Positions 25,654 through 35,451 are shown, numbered from the stretch's first letter. The stretch is 64,000 nucleotides of DNA from Caballeronia catudaia (GCF_001544755.2 NZ_FCOF02000027.1:1-64000), one strand, 5' to 3'. The notes: a model not told the origin generated them from the letters alone. A program made the numbers and translations.

Positions 25654-28431
25654 ATGCCTCGCCCAACCCCTGACGAACTCCTCGACAAACTCCATCGAGA
25701 AGAAGAAAAACGCCACCGCGGAAGACTAAAAATCTTTTTCGGCGCTTCTGCCGGCGTAGGCAAGACCTTCGCGATGTTGCAAGCCGCGCGCCGCCGCCGC
25801 GACGAGGGCATCGACATGGTCATAGGCGTGGCGGAAACGCATGGCCGCAAGGAAACCCTCGCGCTCCTGGAAGGTTTCGAAACCCTCCCACCAGCGCGCA
25901 TCGAATACAAGAACCGCCTGCTGGCAGAATTCAACCTCGACGCCGCGTTACAAAGAAAACCCCAACTGATCCTCGTCGACGAACTCGCACACTCGAACGT
26001 GCAAGGCTCGCGCCACATGAAACGCTGGCAGGACGTACAAGAGCTTCTCGATGCGAACATCGACGTCTACACGACCGTCAACGTCCAGCACCTGGAAAGC
26101 CTCAACGATATCGTTGGCCGCATCACGGGCATCCGGGTCTGGGAAACCGTGCCCGACCGCGTGTTCGATCTCGCCGACGAAGTTACGCTCGTCGATCTGC
26201 CGCCCGAAGAACTGCTCGACCGCCTGCGCGAAGGCAAGGTCTATCTGCCGCAGCAAGCCGAGCACGCCGTGCGCAACTTCTTCCGCAAAGGCAATCTCAT
26301 CGCGCTGCGCGAGCTCGCCCTGCGCCGCACCGCCGACCGCGTCGATGCGCAAATGCGCGAGTACCGCGCCGATCAGTCGATCGAACGCATCTGGCGCGCG
26401 CGCGAACGGTTGATCGCGTGCATCGGGCCGGGGCCGGAAAGCGCGACGCTCGTGCGCGCGGCCGCCCGGCTCGCCGCCGCGCTCAAGGCCGACTGGCTCG
26501 CGGTCTACGTCGAAACGCCGAAGCTGCAGCGGCTCTCCGACGACATCAGAAAACGCACCCTCGACGCCCTCAAGCTCGCCTCCGAACTCGGCGCGGAAAC
26601 CGTGACGCTCGACGGCGCCGATGCCGCCGCGACGCTCATCGACTATGCGCACATGCGCAACGTGTCGAAGCTGGTGGCGGGCGCACGGGTAAGCGCCGGA
26701 TGGCGGCGGTTCATCGAGCGGCCTGTTAGCGAGCGCATCATCCGGCAAGGCTCGGATATCGACGTGACGCTCGTGTCGACCGGTGCGCGCGATGCAGACC
26801 GCCGCACGCTCGCCGAAGCCTTCGGCACGTGGCGCGACGGCGCGCACTCGTCGCCGCGCGCGTATCTCTACGCGCTCGCGATCGGCGCGGGCATCACGCT
26901 CGTCGCGCAACTGCTGGCCACGCGCCAGATCGCGATCACGAATCTCGTGATGCTCTATCTGCTCGGCGTGATCTTCGCGGCGGTGCGGCTCGGGCGCGGG
27001 CCGGGCGTGATGCTGTCGTTCCTGTCGGTCGCAGCGTTCGATTTCTTCTTCGTGGCGCCCGAGCTTTCGTTCTCCGTGACGGACACGCAATATCTGCTGA
27101 CCTTCGTCGTGATGCTGCTGACCTCGCTCACGATCAGCCATCTTACGTCGAGCCTGCGGCGCGAGGCGCGCATCGCGTCGCAGCGCGAGCGCCGCACCGG
27201 CGCCATGTATGCGATGACGAAAGAACTCGCCGCCGCGCTGATGACCGAGCAGATCATCGAGATCGGCACGCGGCATGTCGCCGAGATCTTTCAGGCAAAG
27301 GTCGCGATCCTGCTGCCCGACGCCGCCGAGAAAGTCCGCCAGAAAGTGGGCGAACCGAATCCGGATGTGACGCTCGACGCCGCGCGTCTCGATCTCGATA
27401 TCGCGCAATGGGTCTACGACCAGCAGCGGCCCGCCGGACGCGGCACGGAAACCTTGCCGGCGAGCCAGGCGCTCTATCTGCCGCTGAAAGCGCCGATGCG
27501 CACGCGCGGTGTGCTCGCGCTTGCGACCGGGCGCGAAGCCGAGCTTGCGGTGCCCGAACAGCGCCGCATGATCGAGACGTTCGCGTCGCAGATCGCGCTT
27601 GCGCTGGAGCGCGTGCATTACGTCGAGATCGCGCAGGACGCGCTCGTCAACATGGAATCGGAGCGGCTGCGCAATTCGCTGCTGTCGGCGATTTCGCACG
27701 ATCTGCGCACGCCGCTCACATCGATCGTCGGCTTCGCTTCGGTGCTTGAGGAACAGGCGCGCGAAGCGGGCGGCAGCCCGGAAGCGTCGAAGGAACTCGT
27801 GCACGCGATTCACGAGGAAGCGCTGCGCATGAGCGGGCTCGTCACCAATCTGCTCGACATGGCGCGTCTGCAAGCGGGCGCGATACGCCTGAATCGCCAA
27901 TGGTCGATGCTCGAGGAAACCGTCGGCGCGGCGCTCGCCACGTCGCGTCGCGTGCTCGCCGGGCGCGCCGTGCAGACGCGCGTGCCAGCGAACCTGCCGC
28001 TTCTCGAACTCGACGCCGTGCTGATGGAACGCCTCTTCGCCAATCTGCTGGAAAACGCCGCGAAGTACACGCCGCCCGGCACGCCGATCCGGATCGGCGC
28101 GGCGCTGGAACATGACGGCGATGCGCGCTTCGTGCGCGTGTGTATCGACGATGAAGGGCCGGGCGTGCCGTCCGGCATGCAAAACCGTCTCTTCGACAAG
28201 TTCACGCGGGGCGAGAAAGAGTCGGCGCAACCGGGCATCGGGCTGGGTCTCGCGATCTGCCGCGCGATCGTCGAGGCGCATGGCGGGCAGATCGGCGTCG
28301 AGAATCGCGCGGACGCGAATGGACGCATCGAAGGCGCGCGTTTCTGGTTCACGCTGCCCGCGAACGATGCACCGCCGGTAGACGTGCCGCCGGACGAAGA
28401 TATCGAATCGAAGGCGGCAGGCGATGTCTGA
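25654..28431 (+). CDS. kdpD: Sensor histidine kinase KdpD
   Basis: A 925-aa inner-membrane sensor of low K+ / ionic stress. The N-terminal KdpD domain has Walker A GASAGVGKT (30-38) and VDELAHSNVQGSRHMKRWQD. A USP-like domain (about 250-370) follows, then four clustered helices near 400-500 (VMLYLLGVIFAAV, FDFFFVAPELSFSV) and a GAF-like region. The kinase core has His682 in ISHDLRTPLTSIVGF, ANLLENAAKYTPPG, DDEGPGVP and GIGLGLAICRAIVEAHGG. It overlaps kdpE by 8 bp. Confidence 0.95.
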   Translation: MPRPTPDELLDKLHREEEKRHRGRLKIFFGASAGVGKTFAMLQAARRRRDEGIDMVIGVAETHGRKETLALLEGFETLPPARIEYKNRLLAEFNLDAALQRKPQLILVDELAHSNVQGSRHMKRWQDVQELLDANIDVYTTVNVQHLESLNDIVGRITGIRVWETVPDRVFDLADEVTLVDLPPEELLDRLREGKVYLPQQAEHAVRNFFRKGNLIALRELALRRTADRVDAQMREYRADQSIERIWRARERLIACIGPGPESATLVRAAARLAAALKADWLAVYVETPKLQRLSDDIRKRTLDALKLASELGAETVTLDGADAAATLIDYAHMRNVSKLVAGARVSAGWRRFIERPVSERIIRQGSDIDVTLVSTGARDADRRTLAEAFGTWRDGAHSSPRAYLYALAIGAGITLVAQLLATRQIAITNLVMLYLLGVIFAAVRLGRGPGVMLSFLSVAAFDFFFVAPELSFSVTDTQYLLTFVVMLLTSLTISHLTSSLRREARIASQRERRTGAMYAMTKELAAALMTEQIIEIGTRHVAEIFQAKVAILLPDAAEKVRQKVGEPNPDVTLDAARLDLDIAQWVYDQQRPAGRGTETLPASQALYLPLKAPMRTRGVLALATGREAELAVPEQRRMIETFASQIALALERVHYVEIAQDALVNMESERLRNSLLSAISHDLRTPLTSIVGFASVLEEQAREAGGSPEASKELVHAIHEEALRMSGLVTNLLDMARLQAGAIRLNRQWSMLEETVGAALATSRRVLAGRAVQTRVPANLPLLELDAVLMERLFANLLENAAKYTPPGTPIRIGAALEHDGDARFVRVCIDDEGPGVPSGMQNRLFDKFTRGEKESAQPGIGLGLAICRAIVEAHGGQIGVENRADANGRIEGARFWFTLPANDAPPVDVPPDEDIESKAAGDV

Positions 28432-29119
28432 GCTGCGCGCGTCGGTGGTCGTCATCGAGGACGATCCGCACATCAGCCGCGTGCTGCGCGCCACGCTCCA
28501 TGCGCACGGCATAACGGCGATCGAAGCCGCCACGGCCGCGGCGGGTCTCTCGGAAGCCGCGACGCGCAAGCCCGATCTCATCGTGATGGACCTCGGCTTG
28601 CCCGATGCGGACGGCATCGACGTGATACGCGAGCTGCGCGGCTGGACGAAGACGCCCATCATCGTGCTGTCCGCGCGCACGAGCGAGCAGGCGAAGGTCG
28701 CCGCGCTCGATGCGGGCGCGGACGATTATCTGACCAAGCCCTTCGGCTTGCCCGAACTGCTCGCGCGTTTGCGTGCGCAATTGCGGCGCAACGTGCAATC
28801 TCAGCAAGCGTCGCCGATGATCCGCTTCGGCGATATTTCCGTCGATCTCGGCAAGCGGCAAGTCACGCGCGAAGGGCAGCCGGTGCGTCTCACGCCGATC
28901 GAATACACGCTCTTGACCGTGCTGATACGGCACGCGGGCTGTGTGCTCACGCATCGGCAATTGCTGCGTGAAGTGTGGGGACCGGAGCACGTCGGGGACG
29001 CGCACTATCTGCGCGTGTACATGGGGCATCTGCGGCAGAAGCTCGAACGCGATCCCGCGCAGCCCGCGCATTTCGTGACGGAGACGGGCGTCGGCTATCG
29101 GCTGTCCGGCGTCGTTTAG
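28424..29119 (+). CDS. kdpE: Response regulator KdpE
   Basis: A 231-aa OmpR-family regulator. The receiver domain has Asp56 in LIVMDLGLPDADG and a lysine in DDYLTKPFG. The winged-helix DNA-binding domain has RQVTREGQPVRLTPIEYTLL and THRQLLREVWGP, ending HFVTETGVGYRLSGVV. It is expected to bind the T-rich repeat before the kdp operon after phosphorylation by KdpD. It starts within the kdpD 3' end. Confidence 0.95.
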   Translation: MSELRASVVVIEDDPHISRVLRATLHAHGITAIEAATAAAGLSEAATRKPDLIVMDLGLPDADGIDVIRELRGWTKTPIIVLSARTSEQAKVAALDAGADDYLTKPFGLPELLARLRAQLRRNVQSQQASPMIRFGDISVDLGKRQVTREGQPVRLTPIEYTLLTVLIRHAGCVLTHRQLLREVWGPEHVGDAHYLRVYMGHLRQKLERDPAQPAHFVTETGVGYRLSGVV

Positions 29120-29120
29120 C

Positions 29121-29792
29121 GCCGCGCTTTATGATGTTCGCTCACGAGAAAACCGCGAACGTGATGCAGCGGGCGTCTCAGCGGGCGTCGGCTGGGTCGA
29201 GCGCACGGAAGACGGACGCCTCTACGACACCTACGCGCTCTGCTTTCCGGGCGGCGGGCGCGCGCGTCATCGCAAGCTGCACGCGACGCATCGCAGATTT
29301 CACGGCGGCAGCGGCTTCACCGTGTTCGATGCGCCGTTCGGTATGCGCTTAGGCATTCTGATCGGCGAGGACAACGACGTCGTCGAGAACGTGCGGATGA
29401 CGGCGCTGATGGGCGCGACGCTGCTCATCGCGCCGATGCGCGGCGACCGTTCGCGTCGCGCGACGCTCGCTGCGCGCGCCGCCGACAACGGCATGTATAT
29501 CGCCTACGCTCATACATCGAGCGATCAGGCGATGATCGTCGGCCCCGATGGCCGCGTGCTTGCGCGTCATTCGAGGGCGAATGACGGCTTGATCGTCGCG
29601 CGAGTGTTGCCGTCGCTTGCCGAGGCGAGCAGCGCAAGGCAAGCGCTGGCCGCGCGCCGGCCCGATCTCTACGCGCCGCTCGCGCATCGGGGCAATGCGT
29701 ATCCGCTCGCGATGGAAACCGAGCGCCCGGCGCCACGCGGCGCGTTGCCGCTGAGCTTCGCGATCGTCGGCCGAAACCGCGTGATGCGCTGA
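29121..29792 (+). pseudogene. Remnant of a nitrilase-family carbon-nitrogen hydrolase
   Basis: The frame runs from the kdpE stop through VGWVERTEDGRLYDTYALCFPGG, then ARHRKLHATHRRFHGGS, FDAPFGMRLGILIGEDND, GATLLIAPMRGD and RAADNGMYIAYAHTSSDQ. This is the central and C-terminal part of a nitrilase-type hydrolase, including the lysine of RKLH. The N-terminal third with the catalytic Glu is absent. There is no ATG/GTG/TTG in frame before 29322. The usual catalytic Cys (as in GVLICYD) is Gly in GILIGED. Upstream bases belong to kdpE, so the 5' part was lost. If translated from the GTG at 29322 the 156-aa product should be inactive. Confidence 0.7.
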
Positions 29793-29823
29793 AGCGAACG
29801 CGCACGGCATTTCTGTCCCGATA

Positions 29824-29851
29824 CAATCGGACGATTCGGACGATTCGGACC
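29824..29851 (+). promoter_or_regulatory. TACAAT box and CGGACGATT repeats before codA-like gene
   Basis: GATACAAT at about 29820 looks like a -10 element. It is followed by CGGACGATT at 29828 and again at 29837, then CGGACC. The repeat lies between the presumed transcription start and the ribosome binding site (GGGACGGAGG). Confidence 0.35.
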
Positions 29852-29869
29852 GGGACGGAGGTTTCGCAC

Positions 29870-31147
29870 ATGGATTTGATCATTCGCCGCGCGGCGCTCG
29901 TGGATTCGCGCGAACTCGTCGATATCGGCATGGAAGCGGGGCGTATCGCCGCGATCGAGCCGCGGCTCGCCGCCACCGCGCGCGAGGAAATCGATGCGAA
30001 CGGCTCGCTCGTCACCGCGCCTTTCGTCGATGCCCATTTCCACATGGACGCGACGCTTTCCTACGGCCTGCCGCGCGTGAACGCGTCGGGCACGCTGCTC
30101 GAAGGCATCGCGCTCTGGGGCGAACTGAAGCCCGATCTCACGCAGGAAGCGCTCGTCGAGCGCGCGTTGCAGTATTGCGACTGGGCCGTCGCGCGCGGGT
30201 TGCTGGCGATTCGTTCTCACGTCGATGTCTGCGATCCGCGCCTGCTCGCCGTCGAAGCGCTCGTCGAAGTGAAGCGGCGCGTTAAGCCGTATCTCGATCT
30301 GCAGCTCGTCGCGTTCCCGCAGGACGGCGTGTTGCGCAGCGCGGGCGCGTTCGAGAACCTGAAGCGCGCGATCGAACTGGGCGTCGATGTCGTCGGCGGC
30401 ATTCCGCACTTCGAGCGCACGATGGCGGACGGCGCGGCATCGGTGAAACTTCTGTGCGAATACGCGGCGGAGCGGGGCTTGCGCGTGGACATGCATTGCG
30501 ACGAGTCCGACGATCCGATGTCGCGTCACATCGAAACGCTGGCAGCGGAAACGCATCGGCTCGGATTGCATGGGCGCGTGACGGGCTCGCATCTCACGTC
30601 GATGCATTCGATGGACAATTACTACGTCAGCAAGCTCATTCCGCTGATGCGCGAGGCGGGCGTGAATGCGATCGCGAATCCGCTCATCAACATCACGCTT
30701 CAGGGGCGCTCGGACACGTATCCTAAGCGGCGCGGCATGACGCGTGTGCCGGAACTGATGGCGGCGGGTATCACGGTCGCGTTCGGCCACGACTGCGTGA
30801 TGGACCCGTGGTACAGCTTAGGCTCCGGCGACATGCTCGAAGTCGCGCATATGGGGTTGCACGTCGCGCAGATGACGGGCGTCGATGCGATGCGTTCGTG
30901 CTTCGATGCGGTGACGAAGAATCCTGCGCGGATTCTCGGGCTGGAAGGCTACGGCATCGAGGTGGGATGCAATGCGGATTGTGTCGTGCTCGATGCGCGT
31001 GATGCCATCGAAGCGATTCGGCTGCGCGCGGCGCGCATCGCGGTCGTGCGAAAAGGCAAGGTGGTGAGCCGCAGCCCGGCGGTGCGCGCGGCGTTGTCGC
31101 TGGAAGGCCGGCCCTCGCAAGTCGATTTCCGCATCGACCGGCAATGA
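29870..31147 (+). CDS. Cytosine deaminase-like amidohydrolase
   Basis: A 425-aa amidohydrolase with near full-length similarity, from memory, to E. coli CodA (427 aa). Metal ligands are His56/His58 in VDAHFHMD, His209 in DMHCDESDD (with general acid/base Glu212) and Asp308 in GHDCVMDPWY. NPLINITLQGRSDTYPKRRG is the conserved CodA block. CodA turns cytosine into uracil and ammonia in pyrimidine salvage. The residue after the metal-binding Asp is Cys309, where E. coli CodA has Asp314, a known specificity position, so the true substrate may be another cyclic amidine or lactam. No codB-like permease is adjacent. GGACGGAGG gives a strong ribosome binding site. Confidence 0.8.
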   Translation: MDLIIRRAALVDSRELVDIGMEAGRIAAIEPRLAATAREEIDANGSLVTAPFVDAHFHMDATLSYGLPRVNASGTLLEGIALWGELKPDLTQEALVERALQYCDWAVARGLLAIRSHVDVCDPRLLAVEALVEVKRRVKPYLDLQLVAFPQDGVLRSAGAFENLKRAIELGVDVVGGIPHFERTMADGAASVKLLCEYAAERGLRVDMHCDESDDPMSRHIETLAAETHRLGLHGRVTGSHLTSMHSMDNYYVSKLIPLMREAGVNAIANPLINITLQGRSDTYPKRRGMTRVPELMAAGITVAFGHDCVMDPWYSLGSGDMLEVAHMGLHVAQMTGVDAMRSCFDAVTKNPARILGLEGYGIEVGCNADCVVLDARDAIEAIRLRAARIAVVRKGKVVSRSPAVRAALSLEGRPSQVDFRIDRQ

Positions 31148-31174
31148 CTCTCGACGTTGCCGGCCGGCTTTCCG

Positions 31175-31945
31175 TCACTGCGCCGACAGATAGAACGCCT
31201 GATCGCGCTGCGGCGTGACACCGACGACAGTGAGCTGGCCGTTCACGACCGTCGCTTCGACGGACATCGACACGTTAGCGAGCGAGCACGCCGTGCCGGT
31301 GAAATTGAGCGTGCCGTCGAGCAGATGCTTGCCGCTCGCGCGCGGCTTGAACGTGCCGGTGAACGTGCACGCGATCTGCACGCCCCTGGCGGTGCCGTCG
31401 GCGGCGAAGGTGATCGTCGATGCGGGCGACACGCCGGCTGCGCTCGTCCACGTGCGCGCGACGTCATTGATCGAAATCGGGGTGTCGTACGTCGAGTTGT
31501 AGTTGCCGTTGAAGCTCGTGGCCGTGGTGTCCGGGCTGACGAAGAGGCTGGTCGTCGCGGAAAGCGTGCTCTTCGCGGTGAAGTTGCCAGTCAGCGAGCC
31601 GCCACGGATCGCGCCGAGCGAGTGGAAGCCGTTCGTCGCGGAATCGGTGAACGCGCCGTCGGTCGCGCTCATGATGCCTTCGATCAGCCAGACGAACGAG
31701 CCGCCCCGCGTGAAGATGCTGAAGTACTGCCCGTTTTCCAGCACGATCGTCTGCGCCGCCACCGACTGCGACGAATTCACCGCACCGTACCAGATGCCTT
31801 CCGGCAGCGCATGCGACGTCGTCGGAACGCATGTTTTCGTGAGATTGCTCAGGTCGGACACACAGGTTTTGTCGTCGCTGCCGCCGCCTCCGCACGCGGC
31901 AAGAATGGGCAGAGCGAGCAGCATCAGTTTCTGGAGCAGTTTCAT
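31175..31945 (-). CDS. Hypothetical lipoprotein
   Basis: A 256-aa protein with a type II signal peptide: MKLLQKLMLLALPILAACGG, lipobox LAAC with Cys at about 18. After GGGGSDDK it is rich in Ser, Thr, Gly and Asn with alternating hydrophobic residues, suggesting a beta-sandwich or barrel-like fold (GNFTAKSTLSATTSLFVS, LDGTLNFTGTACSL). Two further cysteine pairs are spaced as for disulfides. Such Gly-rich-linker lipoproteins are common outer-membrane proteins of Burkholderia. No function is assigned. The start at 31945 was chosen because the signal peptide begins there. Confidence 0.78.
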   Translation of the reverse strand: MKLLQKLMLLALPILAACGGGGSDDKTCVSDLSNLTKTCVPTTSHALPEGIWYGAVNSSQSVAAQTIVLENGQYFSIFTRGGSFVWLIEGIMSATDGAFTDSATNGFHSLGAIRGGSLTGNFTAKSTLSATTSLFVSPDTTATSFNGNYNSTYDTPISINDVARTWTSAAGVSPASTITFAADGTARGVQIACTFTGTFKPRASGKHLLDGTLNFTGTACSLANVSMSVEATVVNGQLTVVGVTPQRDQAFYLSAQ

Positions 31946-32036
31946 GTCTTTTTTTGCGTTCCGATTGATTGCAGCGCCTTCCCTGAGGCGCGCCGACAAC
32001 GGGATAACGGAACGCAAGCATGAAATCTTTAGCGAA

Positions 32037-32066
32037 AAAAACCCCGGTCGCAACGACCGGGGTTTT
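32037..32066 (-). terminator. Terminator after M3 oligopeptidase
   Basis: AACCCCGGTCG, a 3-nt loop and CGACCGGGGTT form a perfect 11-bp stem. On the minus strand it is followed by six T residues and lies 18 bp past the peptidase stop. Confidence 0.87.
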
Positions 32067-32084
32067 GCTCGAGCGAAGCGCGGG

Positions 32085-34208
32085 TCAGTTCACCGCCTGA
32101 CCCGACATGCCGTTATGCCTCAACAACGCATCGATATCCGGCTCCCGTCCGCGAAACGCCTTGAACGAATCCATCGCCGGCCGGCTGCCGCCGACTTCCA
32201 GAATCTCGCGTCGATAGCGCGTGCCCGTGGCCGCATCCAGCACCGACCCGTTGCCCGCCTTGGCAGCTTCCTCGAACGCGGCGTAGGCATCGGCCGAAAG
32301 CACTTCCGCCCACTTGTAGCTGTAGTAGCCCGCCGCATATCCGCCCGCGAAAATATGGCTGAACGTGTTCGGCCAGCGCGAGAACGGCGTCTGCGGAATC
32401 ACATGGAATTTCTCGTTGATCTCGCGCGCGAGGTCATTCACGTTCTGCGTCGTGTTCGCCGGATCGTAGGACGTGTGCAGCACCATGTCGAACATCGAGA
32501 AGACGATCTGACGCAGCGTGCCGAGACCGCTCTGGAAGTTCTTCGCGGCGAGCATCTTGTCGAAGAGCTCGCGCGGCAGCGGCGCGCCGGTATCGACGTG
32601 CGCGGACATGTCGGTGAGCACGTCCCACTCCCAGCAGAAGTTCTCCATGAACTGCGACGGCAGCTCGACCGCATCCCACTCGACGCCGTTGATGCCCGAC
32701 ACGCCCAGCTCATCGACGCGCGTTAGCATGTGATGCAGCCCGTGCCCGAACTCGTGGAACAGCGTAATGACTTCGTCGTGCGTGAAGCATGCGGGCTTGC
32801 CGCCCACCGGCGCGGAGAAGTTGCAGGTGAGATACGCGACCGGCGTCTGCACGCCGCCCTGCGTGCGCTTGTGACGCGAACGCGCATCGTCCATCCAGGC
32901 GCCGCCGCGCTTGCCCTCGCGCGCGTAGAGATCGAGATAGAACTGCGCGACGAGCGTGCCGTCCTTGTTTTCGACGCGGAAGAAGCGCACGTCCGGATTC
33001 CACACGGCGGCTTCGTCGCGGCGGATCGACACGTTGAAGAGCGTCTCCGTGACCTTGAACAGGCCCTTCAGCACGGCTTCCTGCGGGAAGTACTGCTTCA
33101 CTTCGTTCTCGGAGAACGAATAGCGCTTCTGACGCAGCTTCTCGGCCGCATACGCGATGTCCCACGGCTGCAGCTCCGGCATGCCGAGCTCGGTCGCGGC
33201 GAACGCGCGCAGTTCCATCCAGTCGTTTTCGGCGTAGGGACGCGCGCGCGTGGCCAGGTCTTCGAGGAACGCGATGACCTGCGCGGGCGATTCGGCCATC
33301 TTCGGCGCGAGCGACACTTCCGCGAAATTCCGATACCCGAGCGTCTTCGCTTCTTCCTCGCGCAGCTTCAGATTCTCGACGACGTTCGCCGTGTTGTCCC
33401 ATTCGGGTTTGCCGTCGCCGTAGGTTGCGCCGAGCTCGGACGCGCGCGTGACGTACGCGCGGTACATCGCTTCGCGCATCGGGCGATGTTCGGCGTACTG
33501 CAGCACCGGGAAATACGACGGGAAATGCAGCGTGAATTTCCAGCCGCCCTTGCCCTCGCGCTGGGCGGCTTCGCGGGCCGCTTCGATCACGTCATCGGGC
33601 AGGCCGGCGAGATCGCGCTCCTGCGTGACGATGTACGCGTAGGCGTTCGTCGAATCGAGCACGTGATCGGAGAACGCCTTCGCAAGCGCCGCCTGTTCTT
33701 CCTGAAGTTGCGCGAAACGCGGCTTGCGGTCTTCGGGCAATTCGGCGCCGGAAAGGCGGAAATCGCGCAGCGAGTTTTCGAGGATTTTTTTGCGCTCCGC
33801 GGACAGCCCGGCGAATTCCGTCCCGGCGGCGATCGCCTTGTACTTTTCGTAGAGCGCGAGATTCTGGCCGACGCTCGCGGAAAATTCGGTGACGCGCGGC
33901 AGATTTTCGGCGTGGGCGGCGCGCAGTTCCGGGGTATCGGCGACGGCGTTCAGATGACCGATGACGCCCCACGCGCGCGACAGTTTCTCGGATTCCTGTT
34001 CGACCGTCTCCACGACGTCCTTCCATGTGGCGGGTGTGTCGGGCGCGGCCGCGCGGTCGACGGCGGCTTTGGCATTGGCGAGCAGCACGTCGAGCGCCGG
34101 CGTGACGTGCGCGGGCTGGATTTCGCCGAAGCGCGGGAGATCGGAAAAATCGAGCAGCGGATTGGCCGCTGCCGCATCGGACGTGATGGCTGACGTGGTA
34201 TCGCTCAT
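32085..34208 (-). CDS. prlC: M3 family oligopeptidase A
   Basis: A 707-aa cytosolic zinc metallopeptidase that clears short peptides and signal-peptide fragments. The HEFGH zinc motif is at 485-489 within DEVITLFHEFGHGLHHML, with the third ligand Glu in a following GVEWDAVELPSQFMENF segment. Upstream motifs ARSRHKRTQGGVQTPVAYL and GAWMDD are typical of oligopeptidase A. The C-terminal GGYAAGYYSYKWAEVLSADAY carries the substrate-binding Tyr pair. The length is standard. It lies 168 bp downstream of folD on the same strand. Confidence 0.93.
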   Translation of the reverse strand: MSDTTSAITSDAAAANPLLDFSDLPRFGEIQPAHVTPALDVLLANAKAAVDRAAAPDTPATWKDVVETVEQESEKLSRAWGVIGHLNAVADTPELRAAHAENLPRVTEFSASVGQNLALYEKYKAIAAGTEFAGLSAERKKILENSLRDFRLSGAELPEDRKPRFAQLQEEQAALAKAFSDHVLDSTNAYAYIVTQERDLAGLPDDVIEAAREAAQREGKGGWKFTLHFPSYFPVLQYAEHRPMREAMYRAYVTRASELGATYGDGKPEWDNTANVVENLKLREEEAKTLGYRNFAEVSLAPKMAESPAQVIAFLEDLATRARPYAENDWMELRAFAATELGMPELQPWDIAYAAEKLRQKRYSFSENEVKQYFPQEAVLKGLFKVTETLFNVSIRRDEAAVWNPDVRFFRVENKDGTLVAQFYLDLYAREGKRGGAWMDDARSRHKRTQGGVQTPVAYLTCNFSAPVGGKPACFTHDEVITLFHEFGHGLHHMLTRVDELGVSGINGVEWDAVELPSQFMENFCWEWDVLTDMSAHVDTGAPLPRELFDKMLAAKNFQSGLGTLRQIVFSMFDMVLHTSYDPANTTQNVNDLAREINEKFHVIPQTPFSRWPNTFSHIFAGGYAAGYYSYKWAEVLSADAYAAFEEAAKAGNGSVLDAATGTRYRREILEVGGSRPAMDSFKAFRGREPDIDALLRHNGMSGQAVN

Positions 34209-34376
34209 GGCTCTCCCGTTCTGGTGTTGGGTGAAGCCCGGGCGGGGCAGTGGAACACGCGCCCCGCGCCGGCTCGTTCCGAGATTATTGGGGCGGGCGG
34301 GGCAAATTCCAATCGATTGTTTTTAAGGGGCCGATTAAGGGGTCGAATAACGCCCCGCGCCGGCGATCAGGCACAT

Positions 34377-35231
34377 TCAGGCCCGCGCCGCGCGCTCGGC
34401 CGCCTCGATCGTGTTGACGAGCAGCATCGTGATGGTCATCGGGCCGACGCCGCCCGGCACCGGCGTGATGTAGCCGGCCACTTCCTTCACCGCGGCGAAA
34501 TCGACGTCGCCGCACAGCTTGCCTTCGTCGTTGCGGTTCATGCCGACGTCGATCACCGTCGCGCCGGGCTTCACCATGTCGGCGGTGACGATGTTGCGGC
34601 GCCCGACCGCCGCGACGATCACATCGGCGTCGCGCGTGTGCCTGGCGATGTCGCGCGTCTTGCTATGGCAGATCGTGACGGTCGCGCCGGCTTCGAGCAG
34701 CAGGAGCGCCATCGGCTTGCCGACGATGTTCGAGCGGCCGATCACCACCGCGTTCGCGCCTTTCAGATCGATCTTGTGCGCCTCGAACATCTTCATCACG
34801 CCGTAGGGCGTACACGGGCGAAAGAGCGGCTTGCCGGTCAGAAGCGCGCCGGCATTCGCGACGTGAAAGCCATCGACGTCCTTTTCGGGCGCGATCGCCT
34901 CGATGACCTTGTGGCTGTCGATGTGCGCGGGGAGCGGCAGTTGCACGAGAATGCCGTGGATCGACGGATCGGCGTTGAGCTTCGCGATGTGCGCGAGCAG
35001 TTCGCTTTGCGTGAGCGTCGCGGGGAAGCGGTCCATCACCGAGTGTAGGCCGTTGTCGTGGCACGCTTTCACCTTGTTGCGCACATAGACTTCGCTCGCC
35101 GGGTTGTCGCCGACGAGCACGACGGCAAGGCCCGGCTTGTGGCCACGAGCGGTGAGGGCGGCGGCGCGCGTGGCGACATCGGCGCGAAGAGTCTTGGAAA
35201 GGGCGTTGCCGTCGATGAGTTGGGCGGTCAT
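34377..35231 (-). CDS. folD: Methylenetetrahydrofolate dehydrogenase/cyclohydrolase
   Basis: A 284-aa bifunctional enzyme interconverting 5,10-methylene-, methenyl- and 10-formyl-THF with NADP+. Signatures: VGDNPASEVYVRNKVKAC with the catalytic Lys, GILVQLPLPAHID, KDVDGFHVANAGAL, the NADP motif VIGRSNIVGKPMALLLLEAG and the ending GGVGPMTITMLLVNT. The start at 35231 gives the normal N-terminus MTAQLIDGNALSK; a longer frame to 35336 adds an Arg/Pro/Ser tail with no family match. Confidence 0.96.
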   Translation of the reverse strand: MTAQLIDGNALSKTLRADVATRAAALTARGHKPGLAVVLVGDNPASEVYVRNKVKACHDNGLHSVMDRFPATLTQSELLAHIAKLNADPSIHGILVQLPLPAHIDSHKVIEAIAPEKDVDGFHVANAGALLTGKPLFRPCTPYGVMKMFEAHKIDLKGANAVVIGRSNIVGKPMALLLLEAGATVTICHSKTRDIARHTRDADVIVAAVGRRNIVTADMVKPGATVIDVGMNRNDEGKLCGDVDFAAVKEVAGYITPVPGGVGPMTITMLLVNTIEAAERAARA

Positions 35232-35451
35232 GGCGAATCGGATCGAGGATGGGCGAGGGCGCGAGGGCGTGAGATGGCTCATGGCCGACGCCGTGCCCGC
35301 TGCTCTCTCCGGCTGCGGTGCGCGGCGCTCGCGCAAGTTGCTGGGCGCTTCTTCGGCGAACGCGCCCTTGGGAAAGGGCGAAATTATACCGCCGGGGGCT
35401 TTCCCGCGTTTTGAGTCGCCATTGCCGCCAATCCGCCAATGCCGCCGCTTC

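Noticed and set aside
25144..25673. Short frames inside the kdpC-kdpD interval
   Set aside because: They lie within the arms of the inverted repeat, have Arg/Ser-rich sequence without family features, and lack ribosome binding sites.
29131..29352. ATG-started frame MMFAHEKTANVMQ after kdpE
   Set aside because: The nitrilase-like sequence is in a different frame of the same bases, and this frame shows no protein features.
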